DNA of 64,000 bases, taken from contig NZ_CP087715.1 of NCBI RefSeq assembly GCF_020991125.1, positions 4,069,501 to 4,133,500 of the forward strand, given 5' to 3'. The notes beneath the pieces were generated by a model. The model was not told where the DNA came from. It saw only the letters and a program-made list of their open reading frames with translations, and did not search any database. Shown here piece after piece: positions 1-8,903 of this stretch (position 1 is the stretch's first letter; each line of letters begins with the position of its first letter). Source of the stretch: Microbulbifer celer (GTDB lineage: Bacteria; Pseudomonadota; Gammaproteobacteria; Pseudomonadales; Cellvibrionaceae). The position numbers and the translations under genes were made by a program.

Positions 1-2629
1 TATCGGCCCGGTGCGCAAGTTGATTCCCCTCTATCTCGGTATCGTATCGGTAGCGATTCTGATTGTCGGCTATGGCGGCCTGTTGTGGTTGCCGGACCAG
101 TACGACAACGCCGAGCGCTTTGTACTCGGCCTGCCCCTGGAGAGCGGCACGCCCTGGCTGGCCTTGCTGGCGTTTGTCGGCGGTCTCTCCGCCGGCTCCA
201 GTATGGTGATTATCGCCACCATCGCCCTGTCCACCATGATCGCCAATACCATGATCGTGCCCTGGTGGCTGCGCCGCCTGCAGCGCCGCCCCTCGGGTCA
301 GGTGCTGGGGGCGGATCTGCGGCGCGTGCGGCGGGTGATCATCGGTTTGCTGATGCTGGCGGCGTTCGGGGTCAGTGAGTTGATCGGATCCGGGGTCAGC
401 CTGGGCACCTTCGGCCTGCTGTCACTGGCGCTGGCCGCACAATTAGCGCCGGCGATGATCGCCGCAGTGGTATGGCCTGCGGGCTGGCCGCGGCTGCGGG
501 CAGCAGCGGTGATGGCGGGATTGCTGGTGGGCGCTGCAATCTGGGCGCTGTCGGCACTGCCGGCGGCGTTGGGTGGCGTAGATGCCATCACGCAGTCCCT
601 GAACCTGGGCTGGAACCCGCTCACCACCAGTTGCCTGTTTGGTCTCGGATTGAATGCCCTGGTACTGGTGCTGTTGTCTCTGGCATTACATCAATGGCGG
701 CCGGCTACCGCGGTGGTGGCGTCGGCGCCAGTGGACAAGGCGCGTCTGCGCCTGCTGCTGGCGCGCTTTGTAGGGGAAGACGCGGCGGATCGCGCACTGG
801 CGCCGTTCCTCGAGACAGCTGGTGGCCGGGAGGCGGCGTCGGGCTATGGCGAGGCGGTGGAAAAGATTCTCGCCGGTATCGTCGGCAGTACCAGCGCCCG
901 ACGTCTGGTGCGGCAGCTGAGCGAAACTGCGGGGGTGGACCAACAACTGGATCAGGCCACGGACATTTACCAGTTCGGGCGCGGCCTGTTGCAGAGCAGC
1001 ATCGACAATATCGATCAGGGCATCTCGGTGGTGGATGCCAATCTCAACCTGGTGGCCTGGAACCGCCGCTACCTTGACCTGTTCCACTATCCGTCGGAAA
1101 TGATCTATGTCGGCCGCCCGGTGGCGGAGCTGGTGCGCTACAACGCCAGCCGCGGCGAGTGCGGTCCCGGGGATGTGGAAGACCATGTGCAAAAACGGGT
1201 GGAGCACCTGCGCAACGGCACTGCCTACCGCGTACAGCGTCACCGCACCGATGGTACGGTACTGGAAATCCGCGGCAATCCGCTCCCCGGCGGCGGCTTT
1301 GTCACCACCTATACCGATGTCTCCGACTACCAGCACGCACTGGCGCAGCTCACCGAAATCCGCAATTCCCTGGAGCAGAAAGTCACCAGCCGCACCGCGG
1401 AACTGGAAACCGTCAATGAGGAATTGCAGTCTCTTAATGGTGAGCTGTCGGCACTGAACCAAGAGTTGCACGCCGCCAGTGCCGGCAAGACCCGTTTCCT
1501 CGCCGCTGCCAGTCACGACCTGGTGCAGCCGCTGAATGCGAGTCGGCTGTTTCTGGATGCCCTCGCTGCGCGGGAACTGGAAGACGGTAGCCGTCAGTTG
1601 CTGACCCGCGCGGACCGTGCCCTGGCGGCCGCCGAGCAATTGATCACCGACATGTTGCAGATTGCGCGTATGGACGCCGGGGACATCCGCCCCAGTTTCG
1701 CCGCGGTTTCCCTGGACGGCATTCTCGACGATGCGGTGGCCCAGGCGCGGGCGGCCGCCGGCCAGCGCGGTATCCGCCTGCGCTACCGCCCCTGCCACCT
1801 GTGGGTACACAGCGATGCCAAAATGTTGCGCCGGGTAGTGCAGAACCTGCTGGACAACGCGGTGAAATACACCCGCGAAGGCGGCGTGCTGATCGGTGCG
1901 CGCCGCCGCGGCAGCGAACTTTCTCTGGAAGTCTGGGATACCGGCGAGGGGATTGCCGAACAACAGCAGCAGGCGATTTTCCGCGAATTCTGCCGGCTTA
2001 CGCCTGTGGCTTCTCAGGAATCCGGCTCACAGGAGTCAGACAGCGCACGTCAACACGGTTACGGCCTGGGGCTCGCCACCGTGGAGCGGCTGTGTCGGCT
2101 GTTGCACAGCCCGATCACCCTGTCCTCCGTGCCCGGTAAAGGCAGCGTATTCCGGGTGCGCCTGCCCCGGGCGCGCGCCACCCGGGAACCGCGCACCGCG
2201 CAGCCGATGCAGGGAGCGCGCAGTAGCAGGCTGGATCTACGGGTTTTGTGTGTGGATAACGAGCCATCGATTCTCGAGGCCATGTCGGCTCTGTTACAGG
2301 GTTGGGGGTGCGAAGTGCACTGCGCGCGCAATCGCAGTGACGCGCTGCAGGCGACCGAGCCCGATCTGCTGTTGATGGATTTCCACCTGGACGACGGTGA
2401 CAACGGCATCGATCTCGCCGCGGCGCTGCTCTCACAGTGGGAGGCAGAGGCCCCCTGTGTGATCGTCTCCGCGGAAAATACCGATACCGTCAAACACCGC
2501 GCGCGCAGTGCCGGCTGGCAGTTCCTGCAGAAACCCCTGCGCCCGGCGGCACTGCGGGCACTGTTGCAGCAGCACCAGAAAATCCGACGCGCGGCGGCGC
2601 CGGAGAACCCTGCTACCAAGGTCGTATAG
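1..2629 (+). CDS. Hybrid sensor histidine kinase with sodium/solute-symporter sensor domain (5' partial)
   Basis: The reading frame is open to the left edge, so the N-terminus lies outside the window. Visible residues 1-240 are hydrophobic helices like the C-terminal half of an SSF (PutP/CbrA-type) symporter domain. A PAS-type domain follows at about 325-440, then a coiled coil, a HisKA H-box (ASHDLVQPLN, His at visible residue 502), an HATPase with NLLDNAVKYT, DTGEG and GYGLGLA motifs, and a C-terminal receiver with LLLMDFHL (Asp about 790). It is an inner-membrane hybrid kinase that could couple transport or solute sensing to phosphorelay. The nearby orphan LuxR-type regulator at 5041 and bdhA suggest it controls 3-hydroxybutyrate or related short-chain acid use; that partnership is inferred from location only. 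Confidence 0.93.
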   Translation, partial: IGPVRKLIPLYLGIVSVAILIVGYGGLLWLPDQYDNAERFVLGLPLESGTPWLALLAFVGGLSAGSSMVIIATIALSTMIANTMIVPWWLRRLQRRPSGQVLGADLRRVRRVIIGLLMLAAFGVSELIGSGVSLGTFGLLSLALAAQLAPAMIAAVVWPAGWPRLRAAAVMAGLLVGAAIWALSALPAALGGVDAITQSLNLGWNPLTTSCLFGLGLNALVLVLLSLALHQWRPATAVVASAPVDKARLRLLLARFVGEDAADRALAPFLETAGGREAASGYGEAVEKILAGIVGSTSARRLVRQLSETAGVDQQLDQATDIYQFGRGLLQSSIDNIDQGISVVDANLNLVAWNRRYLDLFHYPSEMIYVGRPVAELVRYNASRGECGPGDVEDHVQKRVEHLRNGTAYRVQRHRTDGTVLEIRGNPLPGGGFVTTYTDVSDYQHALAQLTEIRNSLEQKVTSRTAELETVNEELQSLNGELSALNQELHAASAGKTRFLAAASHDLVQPLNASRLFLDALAARELEDGSRQLLTRADRALAAAEQLITDMLQIARMDAGDIRPSFAAVSLDGILDDAVAQARAAAGQRGIRLRYRPCHLWVHSDAKMLRRVVQNLLDNAVKYTREGGVLIGARRRGSELSLEVWDTGEGIAEQQQQAIFREFCRLTPVASQESGSQESDSARQHGYGLGLATVERLCRLLHSPITLSSVPGKGSVFRVRLPRARATREPRTAQPMQGARSSRLDLRVLCVDNEPSILEAMSALLQGWGCEVHCARNRSDALQATEPDLLLMDFHLDDGDNGIDLAAALLSQWEAEAPCVIVSAENTDTVKHRARSAGWQFLQKPLRPAALRALLQQHQKIRRAAAPENPATKVV

Positions 2630-2726
2630 GCAAAGCCTGGCTGGCAGCGCAGTCTGATCCCCTAAACCCGAAATGTAAGCCTGAAAAGTATTGATAAAAA
2701 CAACAACACAATCAGCGGTAACAGCG

Positions 2727-3932
2727 ATGAAAAAGTATCTGTTGGAAATCTTGATGTTCAGTGCCTACGCACTGTTCGCAGCCAGCTGGGTCTCCGGCGC
2801 CATACTGACCCCAGCGATCCAGTCGTCCTTTGGCGAAGAGGGGTTCGCCAACGCCACCTGGGGCAGTAATGTGATTACCATTGCCAAGATCGTCGGTAAC
2901 CTGGCTGCGGCCGCGTTACTGATGCGGCTCGGTGCCAAGCGCGCATTTGCGCTGGCCATTGTGTTGATTGCCGCCGGCGGCTTCGGTGCCCTGGCGGACA
3001 GCTACGCTGCCTGGCTGATGTCGCGCCTCGCCCTCGGCCTCGGCGGTGCGCTGGCGATTGTCTACTTCGCCCCGGTGGTGCTGCATTACTTTTCCGCCGA
3101 AGAGCGCCCTATGATCAACGGCATCAACGCGGCGGCCTTCAATACCGGCAACCTGCTTGCACTGCTTTCCACCGGTACTCTCGCAGCGCTGCTCGGCAGC
3201 TGGCAATCGGTGGTGGCGCTGTACGGCGTGATGGTGCTGGCGTTGGGTGTGCTGTGGTGGCTGAGTGCGGAAAACTTTTCCCTGTCCGGCGGCGCCGACA
3301 AACCACAGGAAAAATACGGCCTGAAAGAGGGTGTGCGGGAAAGCTTCAACTGGTGGCTGCCGCTGGCTTACTGCGGTGTGCTGTTCTGCTATATCTCGGT
3401 GTTCGCGCTGTTCCCCTTGATCGATGGCTTTGCGGTGGCGAGCAGCCATCTGTCGGCGGTGATGATCGCCGCGGGGATGGTGGGTACGGTTGCGGGCATT
3501 ATCGTTACCAAGCGCTTTCCGCTGCGACTTCCGGTGCTGCGTTATTCCGGGCTGGCGCTGGTGATATTCGCCGCGATCATGCTGGTCAGCCGTGAACCGA
3601 TCATTGCCTACGCGGCGGCGGCCATGGCCGGTTTCTGCATGTTCCTGCCGATGACCGCGCTGGTTACCCTGCCGCAGGAATTGCCGGGCATGACACCGGG
3701 CAGAATTACCGTCACCTTTGCCATGTTCTGGTCCATTTCTTACGGCGTGGAAACGGTACTCATGTACGGCGCCGGCTTATTGGCAGACATGAGTGGCGAA
3801 CCCGCCACTGCGGCCTATTTCGCCGTGGCCTGTTCGGCTTCGCTGTTTGTATTCAGTTTCCTGCTGCCAGAGAGCGGCAAGAAAGCCAGCGCAACGGATC
3901 AGACATTGGAGGCCGAAAATGCGACAGCTTAA
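2727..3932 (+). CDS. MFS transporter
   Basis: A 401-residue hydrophobic protein with about 12 predicted membrane helices. A loop after helix 2 (LMRLGAKRAF) fits the MFS signature between helices 2 and 3. The ATG at 2727 gives the usual short N-terminus before helix 1; a longer TTG start at 2691 is possible, and neither has a strong ribosome-binding site. It lies about 100 bp after the hybrid kinase and overlaps the next esterase gene by 14 bp, so the three genes probably form one transcript. The substrate cannot be read from sequence; the kinase/bdhA context makes an organic acid a reasonable guess. Confidence 0.88.
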   Translation: MKKYLLEILMFSAYALFAASWVSGAILTPAIQSSFGEEGFANATWGSNVITIAKIVGNLAAAALLMRLGAKRAFALAIVLIAAGGFGALADSYAAWLMSRLALGLGGALAIVYFAPVVLHYFSAEERPMINGINAAAFNTGNLLALLSTGTLAALLGSWQSVVALYGVMVLALGVLWWLSAENFSLSGGADKPQEKYGLKEGVRESFNWWLPLAYCGVLFCYISVFALFPLIDGFAVASSHLSAVMIAAGMVGTVAGIIVTKRFPLRLPVLRYSGLALVIFAAIMLVSREPIIAYAAAAMAGFCMFLPMTALVTLPQELPGMTPGRITVTFAMFWSISYGVETVLMYGAGLLADMSGEPATAAYFAVACSASLFVFSFLLPESGKKASATDQTLEAENATA

Positions 3933-4863
3933 TCCCAGGCTCGCCGAGTGGCTGGAGGTCGTCAACGCGCAGATGGCGCAGTTGAAAGCGGCGGGGTTTG
4001 AGCCCACGCCGATTGCCGCCCGCGAGAGCCTCGCCAACCTGACGCGAACATTCGTGGAACCCGGCCCGGAAATGCCGGTCGTGGAAACCCTGGTAGCTGG
4101 TGGTGAATACGCGGTTCCGGTGCGGATCTATCAACCAGAAGGCGCATCGGCAGAGAAGAGTGCCATTATTTTCTGTCACGGCGGCGGACATATGGCGGGC
4201 AGTGTTTCCGTCTACGATCCCATCTGTCGACGGATGGCGGCGGCCTGTGGGCGCACCCTGGTTTCGGTTGAATACCGCCTCGCACCGGAAAACCCTTACC
4301 CGGCGGCGCTAAACGATCTGATCAGTGTGGTGCGCCATCTGGGCTCGGCACTGGATAAAAAAGGCATTGCGCACAATGGCCGCTGGGTGTTGATGGGGGA
4401 TTCCGGCGGCGGCGCACTGTGTGCTTCCGCCTCCCGCCTGCTGCAACATCAGCCGCACACTATCGATGCGCAGGTGCTGGTTTATCCAAGCCTGGATTAC
4501 ACCATGAGCGTGCCATCAATTGCGGAAAATGGTCGCGGTTATCTGCTGGAGAACGCAAAGATCCAGTGGTATTTCGAAAACTATTTTCAGAACGCGGAAA
4601 ACCCCTACCTGGCGTCTCCACTACACGGAGAATTTACCGCGCGTTTACCCCGGTCTCTGGTGATCACTGCCGGGTTTTGTCCGTTGCGGGATGAAGGGGT
4701 TCTGTATGTGCAGAAGGTGCGTGAGGGTGGATCAGAAGCGGAACACGTAAATTTTGACGATATGATTCATGCGTTTTTGAATCTGGAAGGGTTGGTTCCC
4801 GAGGCTTGTGAACAAGTTTATTCGCGGGTTGCTGAATATTTGCTGGATTCGCTTACGAAGTAA
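3919..4863 (+). CDS. Alpha/beta hydrolase, hormone-sensitive-lipase (HSL) family
   Basis: A 314-residue alpha/beta hydrolase. The oxyanion-hole motif HGGGH starts at residue 87 and the nucleophile elbow GDSGGG has Ser162; the C-terminal half supplies the Asp (CPLRDEG) and His (DMIHAF) of the triad. This is the HSL/bacterial esterase pattern, acting on short-chain esters. The start at 3919 is chosen over a longer frame because TTGGAGG lies just upstream; it overlaps the MFS gene by 14 bp, implying translational coupling. Near bdhA it could release hydroxyalkanoate units from esters or oligomers, but that role is inference. Confidence 0.88.
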   Translation: MRQLNPRLAEWLEVVNAQMAQLKAAGFEPTPIAARESLANLTRTFVEPGPEMPVVETLVAGGEYAVPVRIYQPEGASAEKSAIIFCHGGGHMAGSVSVYDPICRRMAAACGRTLVSVEYRLAPENPYPAALNDLISVVRHLGSALDKKGIAHNGRWVLMGDSGGGALCASASRLLQHQPHTIDAQVLVYPSLDYTMSVPSIAENGRGYLLENAKIQWYFENYFQNAENPYLASPLHGEFTARLPRSLVITAGFCPLRDEGVLYVQKVREGGSEAEHVNFDDMIHAFLNLEGLVPEACEQVYSRVAEYLLDSLTK

Positions 4864-4879
4864 ATTAACTTAAATTTTA

Positions 4880-4994
4880 GGTGGAGTGCCGGGTGCGGAT
4901 TTTCAGGAGCGGCGCAAACAGGATGTTTGCGCCGCGGCGCCCAGGGATGGGTTCACCGCGGTCCTGAAAATCCGCACCCGGTACTCCACCGCCA
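4880..4994 (-). repeat. Palindromic element 1 (single copy)
   Basis: Two 29-base arms, near GGTGGAGTGCCGGGTGCGG and its complement, pair with one mismatch and enclose two small hairpins: a CCCATCCCTGGG core and a perfect ten-base stem (GGCGCAAACA) with a three-base loop. It is read in the reverse direction relative to the family's GTGGCGG end. It fills the gap between the convergent esterase and response-regulator genes. Confidence 0.9.
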
Positions 4995-5040
4995 TCGAAC
5001 TCCAAGCAGAGCTTGAGTAACTACGGATTGATTACGAGGA

Positions 5041-5661
5041 TCAAACCCGAATCAAAGCCTGCGCCTCACGAATCAGCTGTTTGCGATCCCTGAGTTCGAG
5101 CTTGCGTAAAATTGCAGTGACATGGCTTTTTACTGTGGGTTCGGTAATGTCCAGGTCGTAGGCAATCTGCTTGTTCAGCATCCCGCGGGCAATCATCTGG
5201 AATATTTTCAGTTGCTGCGGTGTCAGAAGGTTCAGCTTTTCCGCCAGCACACTCTCACTTTCCCCCGCCAGTGCCTCTTCACTGAACCACTGGTCCCCTG
5301 CAAGCACACACTCAATGCACCGCAGAATCTCCTCTGGCCGCGCCGTTTTGGACAGAAAGCCACTGGCCCCGAGGCCCGCGGCCTGTTGCACTACTGAATG
5401 TCGGTCACTGCCGGAAACCACCACCACCGGCACCGCCGGAAAATCATTGCGAATACGTGCCAGGCCACTGAACCCCTCACTGCCCGGCATATTCAAATCC
5501 AGCAGCAGAAGATCGATTTCGGAATGGGCCAGGCGGGTCAGCGTCGAGTCGAGATCCTCGCTCTGCGCCAGTTTCGCGTCGGAGAAGTGGTTGGAGAGGG
5601 TTGTCGCCAGGGCATCCCGATACAGCGGATGGTCATCGGCAATCAGCAACTGATAATTCAC
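5041..5661 (-). CDS. LuxR-family (NarL/FixJ-type) response regulator
   Basis: A 206-residue two-domain regulator. The receiver domain has the acidic pair IADDHP, the phosphoacceptor LLLDLNMPG, VVVSGSD and the FLSK lysine. The C-terminal HTH reads LTPQQLKIFQMIARG...NKQIAYDLDITEPTVKSHV. The frame is open further upstream, but homology begins at VNYQLLIADD, so the GTG at 5661 preceded by AGGGTG is taken as start. It lies 41 bp downstream of bdhA on the same strand, and the hybrid kinase at the start of the window is the obvious candidate partner. Confidence 0.92.
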   Translation of the reverse strand: MNYQLLIADDHPLYRDALATTLSNHFSDAKLAQSEDLDSTLTRLAHSEIDLLLLDLNMPGSEGFSGLARIRNDFPAVPVVVVSGSDRHSVVQQAAGLGASGFLSKTARPEEILRCIECVLAGDQWFSEEALAGESESVLAEKLNLLTPQQLKIFQMIARGMLNKQIAYDLDITEPTVKSHVTAILRKLELRDRKQLIREAQALIRV

Positions 5662-5702
5662 GGCAGCACCCTGCAAAGTAAAGTAGTCGGGTGCTGAAGA
5701 TA

Positions 5703-6488
5703 CTACTGCGCGGTCCATCCACCGTCCACCGGTAGCGCCGCACCGGTAATGGTATTGGCGAATTTTCCACACAAATACAGTGCGAGCTGCGCGATGGCAT
5801 CGGGGGTGGTGGCCTGTGCCAGGGGTTGCTTGGCGCCCACCAGCTGCGCGCGGGCCGCATCCATATCTACTGACTCGTTCCGCGCAATGGATTCTATCTG
5901 CGGTTGGATCAAGGGCGTTTCCACCCAGCCCGGACAGATGGCATTGGCGGTGATATTGCAGTCGGCATTCTCCAGCGCCAACACCTTGGTCAGTCCCACC
6001 AGGCCATGCTTGGCGGCGCAGTAAGCGGCTTTTTGTTCCGACGCAACAAGGCCGTGTACCGAAGCGATATTGATGATGCGGCCCCATTGGCCGGCGCGCA
6101 TCGCGGGCAGTATTTCCTTGCTCAGGAAAAACGTCGCGCTCAGGTTTACCGACAGAATCTGTTGCCATTTATCCGTGGGAAATTCATGGGCGGGCGCGGT
6201 GTGCTGAACGCCGGCATTGTTGACCAGTACGGAGGGATGGCCGATAGCCTCGCGAGTATCCGCGATCAGCCGGCTGCAGCCGGTTTCGGTGGCGATATCG
6301 GCGTTGCTGAAGCCGGCATTTACACCGTACCGGGTCAGCTGTTCACACAGCGCTCGGCCCTGCTGTACATTCTCGAGACCGTGCAACATCACATTGTGAC
6401 CTGCCGCGGCGAAGGTGTGCGCAATGGCGAGACCGATACCACTGGTAGAGCCGGTCACGAGTACCGTTTGAGATTGATCCTGCTGCAC
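5703..6488 (-). CDS. bdhA: 3-hydroxybutyrate dehydrogenase (SDR family)
   Basis: A 261-residue short-chain dehydrogenase that interconverts (R)-3-hydroxybutyrate and acetoacetate with NAD. It has the Rossmann glycine motif TGSTSGIG, the NNAG motif, a catalytic Ser in NIASVHG and Tyr-x-x-x-Lys in YCAAK. The C-terminus (TGAALPVDGGWTAQ) is typical of the BdhA subgroup. The start is a GTG preceded by GGGAG; that ribosome-binding site lies in one arm of a long inverted repeat (see 6494-6546). Its neighbour downstream is a LuxR-type response regulator, so expression is probably tied to a two-component signal. Confidence 0.92.
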   Translation of the reverse strand: MQQDQSQTVLVTGSTSGIGLAIAHTFAAAGHNVMLHGLENVQQGRALCEQLTRYGVNAGFSNADIATETGCSRLIADTREAIGHPSVLVNNAGVQHTAPAHEFPTDKWQQILSVNLSATFFLSKEILPAMRAGQWGRIINIASVHGLVASEQKAAYCAAKHGLVGLTKVLALENADCNITANAICPGWVETPLIQPQIESIARNESVDMDAARAQLVGAKQPLAQATTPDAIAQLALYLCGKFANTITGAALPVDGGWTAQ

Positions 6489-6493
6489 TGAAA

Positions 6494-6546
6494 ACTCCCG
6501 CGGCTGTTAACCATTTCTATGATGAAATGCTATCAGCGGCGGGAGT
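6494..6546 (-). promoter_or_regulatory. Inverted repeat occluding the bdhA ribosome-binding site
   Basis: Thirteen-base arms (ACTCCCGCCGCTG and its complement, one mismatch) flank an inner CATTTC-N6-GAAATG hairpin. In the bdhA mRNA the 3' arm contains GGGAG, which is the Shine-Dalgarno for the GTG start a few bases later. The stem would therefore hide the ribosome-binding site. It could instead act as a DNA operator. Confidence 0.6.
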
Positions 6547-6614
6547 GGCGGGTCTGTATGACCAAGGTATGAGATGGCCCCATACCCCGGTATCAGGCCT
6601 GGTGTGGCAAAGGC

Positions 6615-7025
6615 CTAGCGATGGGAGCGACCGCGACTCGGGCGACCGTGGCGACTTGGACGACCGTGGTGGCTTGGACGGTTTCCAGGACGCTTATTGT
6701 GGTAATAGTGTTTGCCACCGTGACGGTAGTAACGGTTGTTGTGCCGATAGTAGCGATGGTTGTGTCGATAGTGGCGATGGTTGTAGCGATAGTAGCGTCC
6801 GCCATGGTAGCGGCGGGGGTAATAGCCGCGGTTGTAATTGCGATAGTAGCGCGGTGACGAGTAATAGAACGAGACGCTGCCCGAGGGATAGGTATATGGG
6901 CGCGTATAAGGGTATGTAGAGTAACCGGTGCTGCCGCTGTAGTAACCATCGGTAGCGCATGCGCCGAGAGTCAGCGAGCCGAATACCATTGCGGCCAACA
7001 GGCCATTTTTAACCATGCGATTCAT
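6615..7025 (-). CDS. His/Tyr/Arg-rich small lipoprotein
   Basis: A 136-residue protein starting MNRMVKNG, with a hydrophobic signal segment and a probable lipobox (TLGAC). The mature part is dominated by Tyr, Arg and His in repeats such as YRHNHRYYRH and ends in HGRPSR repeats. The ATG at 7025 has GGAG eight bases upstream; an earlier in-frame start would prefix a non-signal extension. The composition suggests an envelope lipoprotein that could bind metal or polyanions, but no known domain is recognised. It lies next to a second His-rich lipoprotein at 7103 on the same strand. Confidence 0.7.
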   Translation of the reverse strand: MNRMVKNGLLAAMVFGSLTLGACATDGYYSGSTGYSTYPYTRPYTYPSGSVSFYYSSPRYYRNYNRGYYPRRYHGGRYYRYNHRHYRHNHRYYRHNNRYYRHGGKHYYHNKRPGNRPSHHGRPSRHGRPSRGRSHR

Positions 7026-7102
7026 TGGTGTTCTCCGGTAGAAAGTAGCCGGTAACGAACGCGATTGTCGTTCGCTGTGCACTGTTCACAATTTGTGCCC
7101 TG

Positions 7103-7372
7103 TCAACGGGGCTGCTGGGGGCCACGGCGATCGATGTAGGAGCGGCGGTAAACCGCGTCGTGGCGGTAATAGCTGGGGTGGCGGACGTTATGGCAGTGGC
7201 CATTCCGGTGACAGTGGTAGTAGCGCCCCTGTACCGAGTAGTAACCCGGCCTGTCTTTATTCAGATTGGTTGCTGTGGTGGTATCGGTCATGTCCTCCAT
7301 GCTGCTGCACCCGCTAAGGGTCAACAGGGCGGCGCCAGTTACGGCAGCCACTCCTCCGAATACACGCTTCAT
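7103..7372 (-). CDS. Small His/Tyr-rich lipoprotein
   Basis: An 89-residue protein with signal sequence MKRVFGGVAAVTGAALLTLSG and a good lipobox (LSGC). The mature region is rich in Tyr, His and Arg (YYHCHRNGHCHNVRH) and contains two further Cys. The ATG at 7372 has GGAGG at proper spacing; the open frame upstream is not part of the protein. It is a likely paralogue in style, not clearly in sequence, of the lipoprotein encoded just downstream. Function unknown; the CxH and HxC pattern makes metal binding possible. Confidence 0.7.
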   Translation of the reverse strand: MKRVFGGVAAVTGAALLTLSGCSSMEDMTDTTTATNLNKDRPGYYSVQGRYYHCHRNGHCHNVRHPSYYRHDAVYRRSYIDRRGPQQPR

Positions 7373-7659
7373 GTAAACCTCCACGCCGAACGGCGGGTAG
7401 TACTTTCCCAATTCGGTTGCCCGGTGACGATTGTTAGAAAAGGCTGTTGCTTTCGTTAGCAAAGTTACCGGGAGCAAGCCGAAACCCAAGTGAGGGCTAT
7501 TAAAGTGTCGCGCGGGTGCAATCGCGAAGATTTCCGGGAGAAATCAACAACCAAAATGCGATGAAAAATAGGCTGTTTATAAGATTGGGAAAATTAGGAG
7601 GGGGCGCTCTGCGCTTTTGATGCCTAGTGGGGGTATCGTTAGTGCGTAGTTTACAGGCC

Positions 7660-8769
7660 TCAGGCGTTGACCAGTTGCTGCAATTGATTGTCCAGCAGCT
7701 GCTGCAGCTTGGGACTGAGGCCGGTGACCTCGGCTCCCCAGCTGGCGGTATGGCACTGAACACGGTTTTCCAGTGAGGTGTCGTCCAGAAGTTGTGGGTG
7801 CAGGGTCACGCCGCGGGCCTGGGACAGTAACTGCTCACCACCGAAATCAAAGCGGTCCGGTTTTGTGGGCATCACCGAGACCGCCAGTTGCAGGCCGGTC
7901 GCGCGGCTGGACTGTTGCAGGCCACGTAGTAGCAATCCCGCGCATACCGCCCGGAACGCAGCATCATCACCGGCAAATCCCAGCCCCACAGAGGGGCCGG
8001 TACTGGGCAGGGGCTTGGCATCGTAGATGCGGGTCAGCAGTTGCAGACGCTGTTCCAGTTCGGCCTGCAGATTATTCAGGGCGCTGCGGGACAACTGGTT
8101 GCCCAGCTGGGCCCAGTTCAGTGGGCGCAGGTAGAGGCCCGCGGTGACTTCCGGTGGCGGTTTGGGTTGCGCCCTGGGCGCCGTAAGTGACCTGCGTTTG
8201 TGGGGATTGGAAGTACCCGGGGAGCGGGATGTGAGCTGGCTGGCGGCAAGCCCGCAGGCGGCGCTGAATGGCAGCGCGAACACCAGGCAAAGTAACAGGC
8301 TGGCCCAGGGGTAACTGACCGCGGCGCCGGGCTGGATATTCAGGGCCACGCTGCCCGCCAGACTGTCGTGCAGCACCACCGGCTCGGTGATCATTTCTCC
8401 GCGTCCCCGCTCGCCCGCCTGCGCCAGTGGGTTGGAGTCCACATCCTGTACCGTAACCCCGCGCACCGCCGGCAGCGCCAGCGCCTGCTTGGCCAGCAGC
8501 TGCAGGCTGATGCGGTCACCGGCCACAATCTGATCCAGGCTCTGGCCCGCCAGCAGCTTCGCCGCTGCGGTGGCGCTGGCTCTATCCCGCGCGGTGGCGG
8601 CCGCCTTTTGCTGTCCGTAGGCATGGCCGAGGGTGGCGAGGGTGAACAACGCCAGGGTCAGCCAGATGCCAGCGGCCAGCAACTGGCGCTTGCGCCGTGT
8701 CGGCAGGTTGGCAAAGCGCTCGGGCAGCGTGCGGTAAACATCGTTGAGGTGGGCGAGGAAATCTTTCAT
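7660..8769 (-). CDS. AhpA/YtjB (Smp) family membrane protein
   Basis: A 369-residue protein with a short cytoplasmic N-terminus, a first membrane helix at about 30-50 (LLAAGIWLTLALFTLATLG), an extracytoplasmic segment and a second helix at about 155-180. Divergent transcription from serB matches the smp/ytjB-serB arrangement of gammaproteobacteria, which supports the family call more than any single motif does. The C-terminal cytoplasmic part is Gln/Leu-rich and has no recognised catalytic motif. The biochemical role is not established; a membrane-associated regulatory or sensor role is only a guess. Confidence 0.7.
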   Translation of the reverse strand: MKDFLAHLNDVYRTLPERFANLPTRRKRQLLAAGIWLTLALFTLATLGHAYGQQKAAATARDRASATAAAKLLAGQSLDQIVAGDRISLQLLAKQALALPAVRGVTVQDVDSNPLAQAGERGRGEMITEPVVLHDSLAGSVALNIQPGAAVSYPWASLLLCLVFALPFSAACGLAASQLTSRSPGTSNPHKRRSLTAPRAQPKPPPEVTAGLYLRPLNWAQLGNQLSRSALNNLQAELEQRLQLLTRIYDAKPLPSTGPSVGLGFAGDDAAFRAVCAGLLLRGLQQSSRATGLQLAVSVMPTKPDRFDFGGEQLLSQARGVTLHPQLLDDTSLENRVQCHTASWGAEVTGLSPKLQQLLDNQLQQLVNA

Positions 8770-8845
8770 CTTCTAGTACTGGTCAAGCCTGGCTGGATTC
8801 TACCGTATTCTGGCCCGCCATCTTCAGGGAGAAAAGGCGTCGGGC

Positions 8846-8851
8846 TATAAT
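8846..8851 (+). promoter_or_regulatory. Possible serB -10 element
   Basis: TATAAT lies 53 bases before the chosen serB start in the divergent gap. No good -35 hexamer is visible at 16-18 bp, so this is a weak prediction. Confidence 0.35.
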
Positions 8852-8903
8852 GCCCGGCCTTTTTTCACTCCGACCCGCTGTTGGTCTGTCACAAGAGTCA
8901 GTC

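Noticed and set aside
686..1963. Long minus-strand open frame (425 codons) opposite the hybrid kinase
   Set aside because: It is a shadow of a GC-rich coding strand: no domain, biased composition, and the plus strand encodes a complete kinase.
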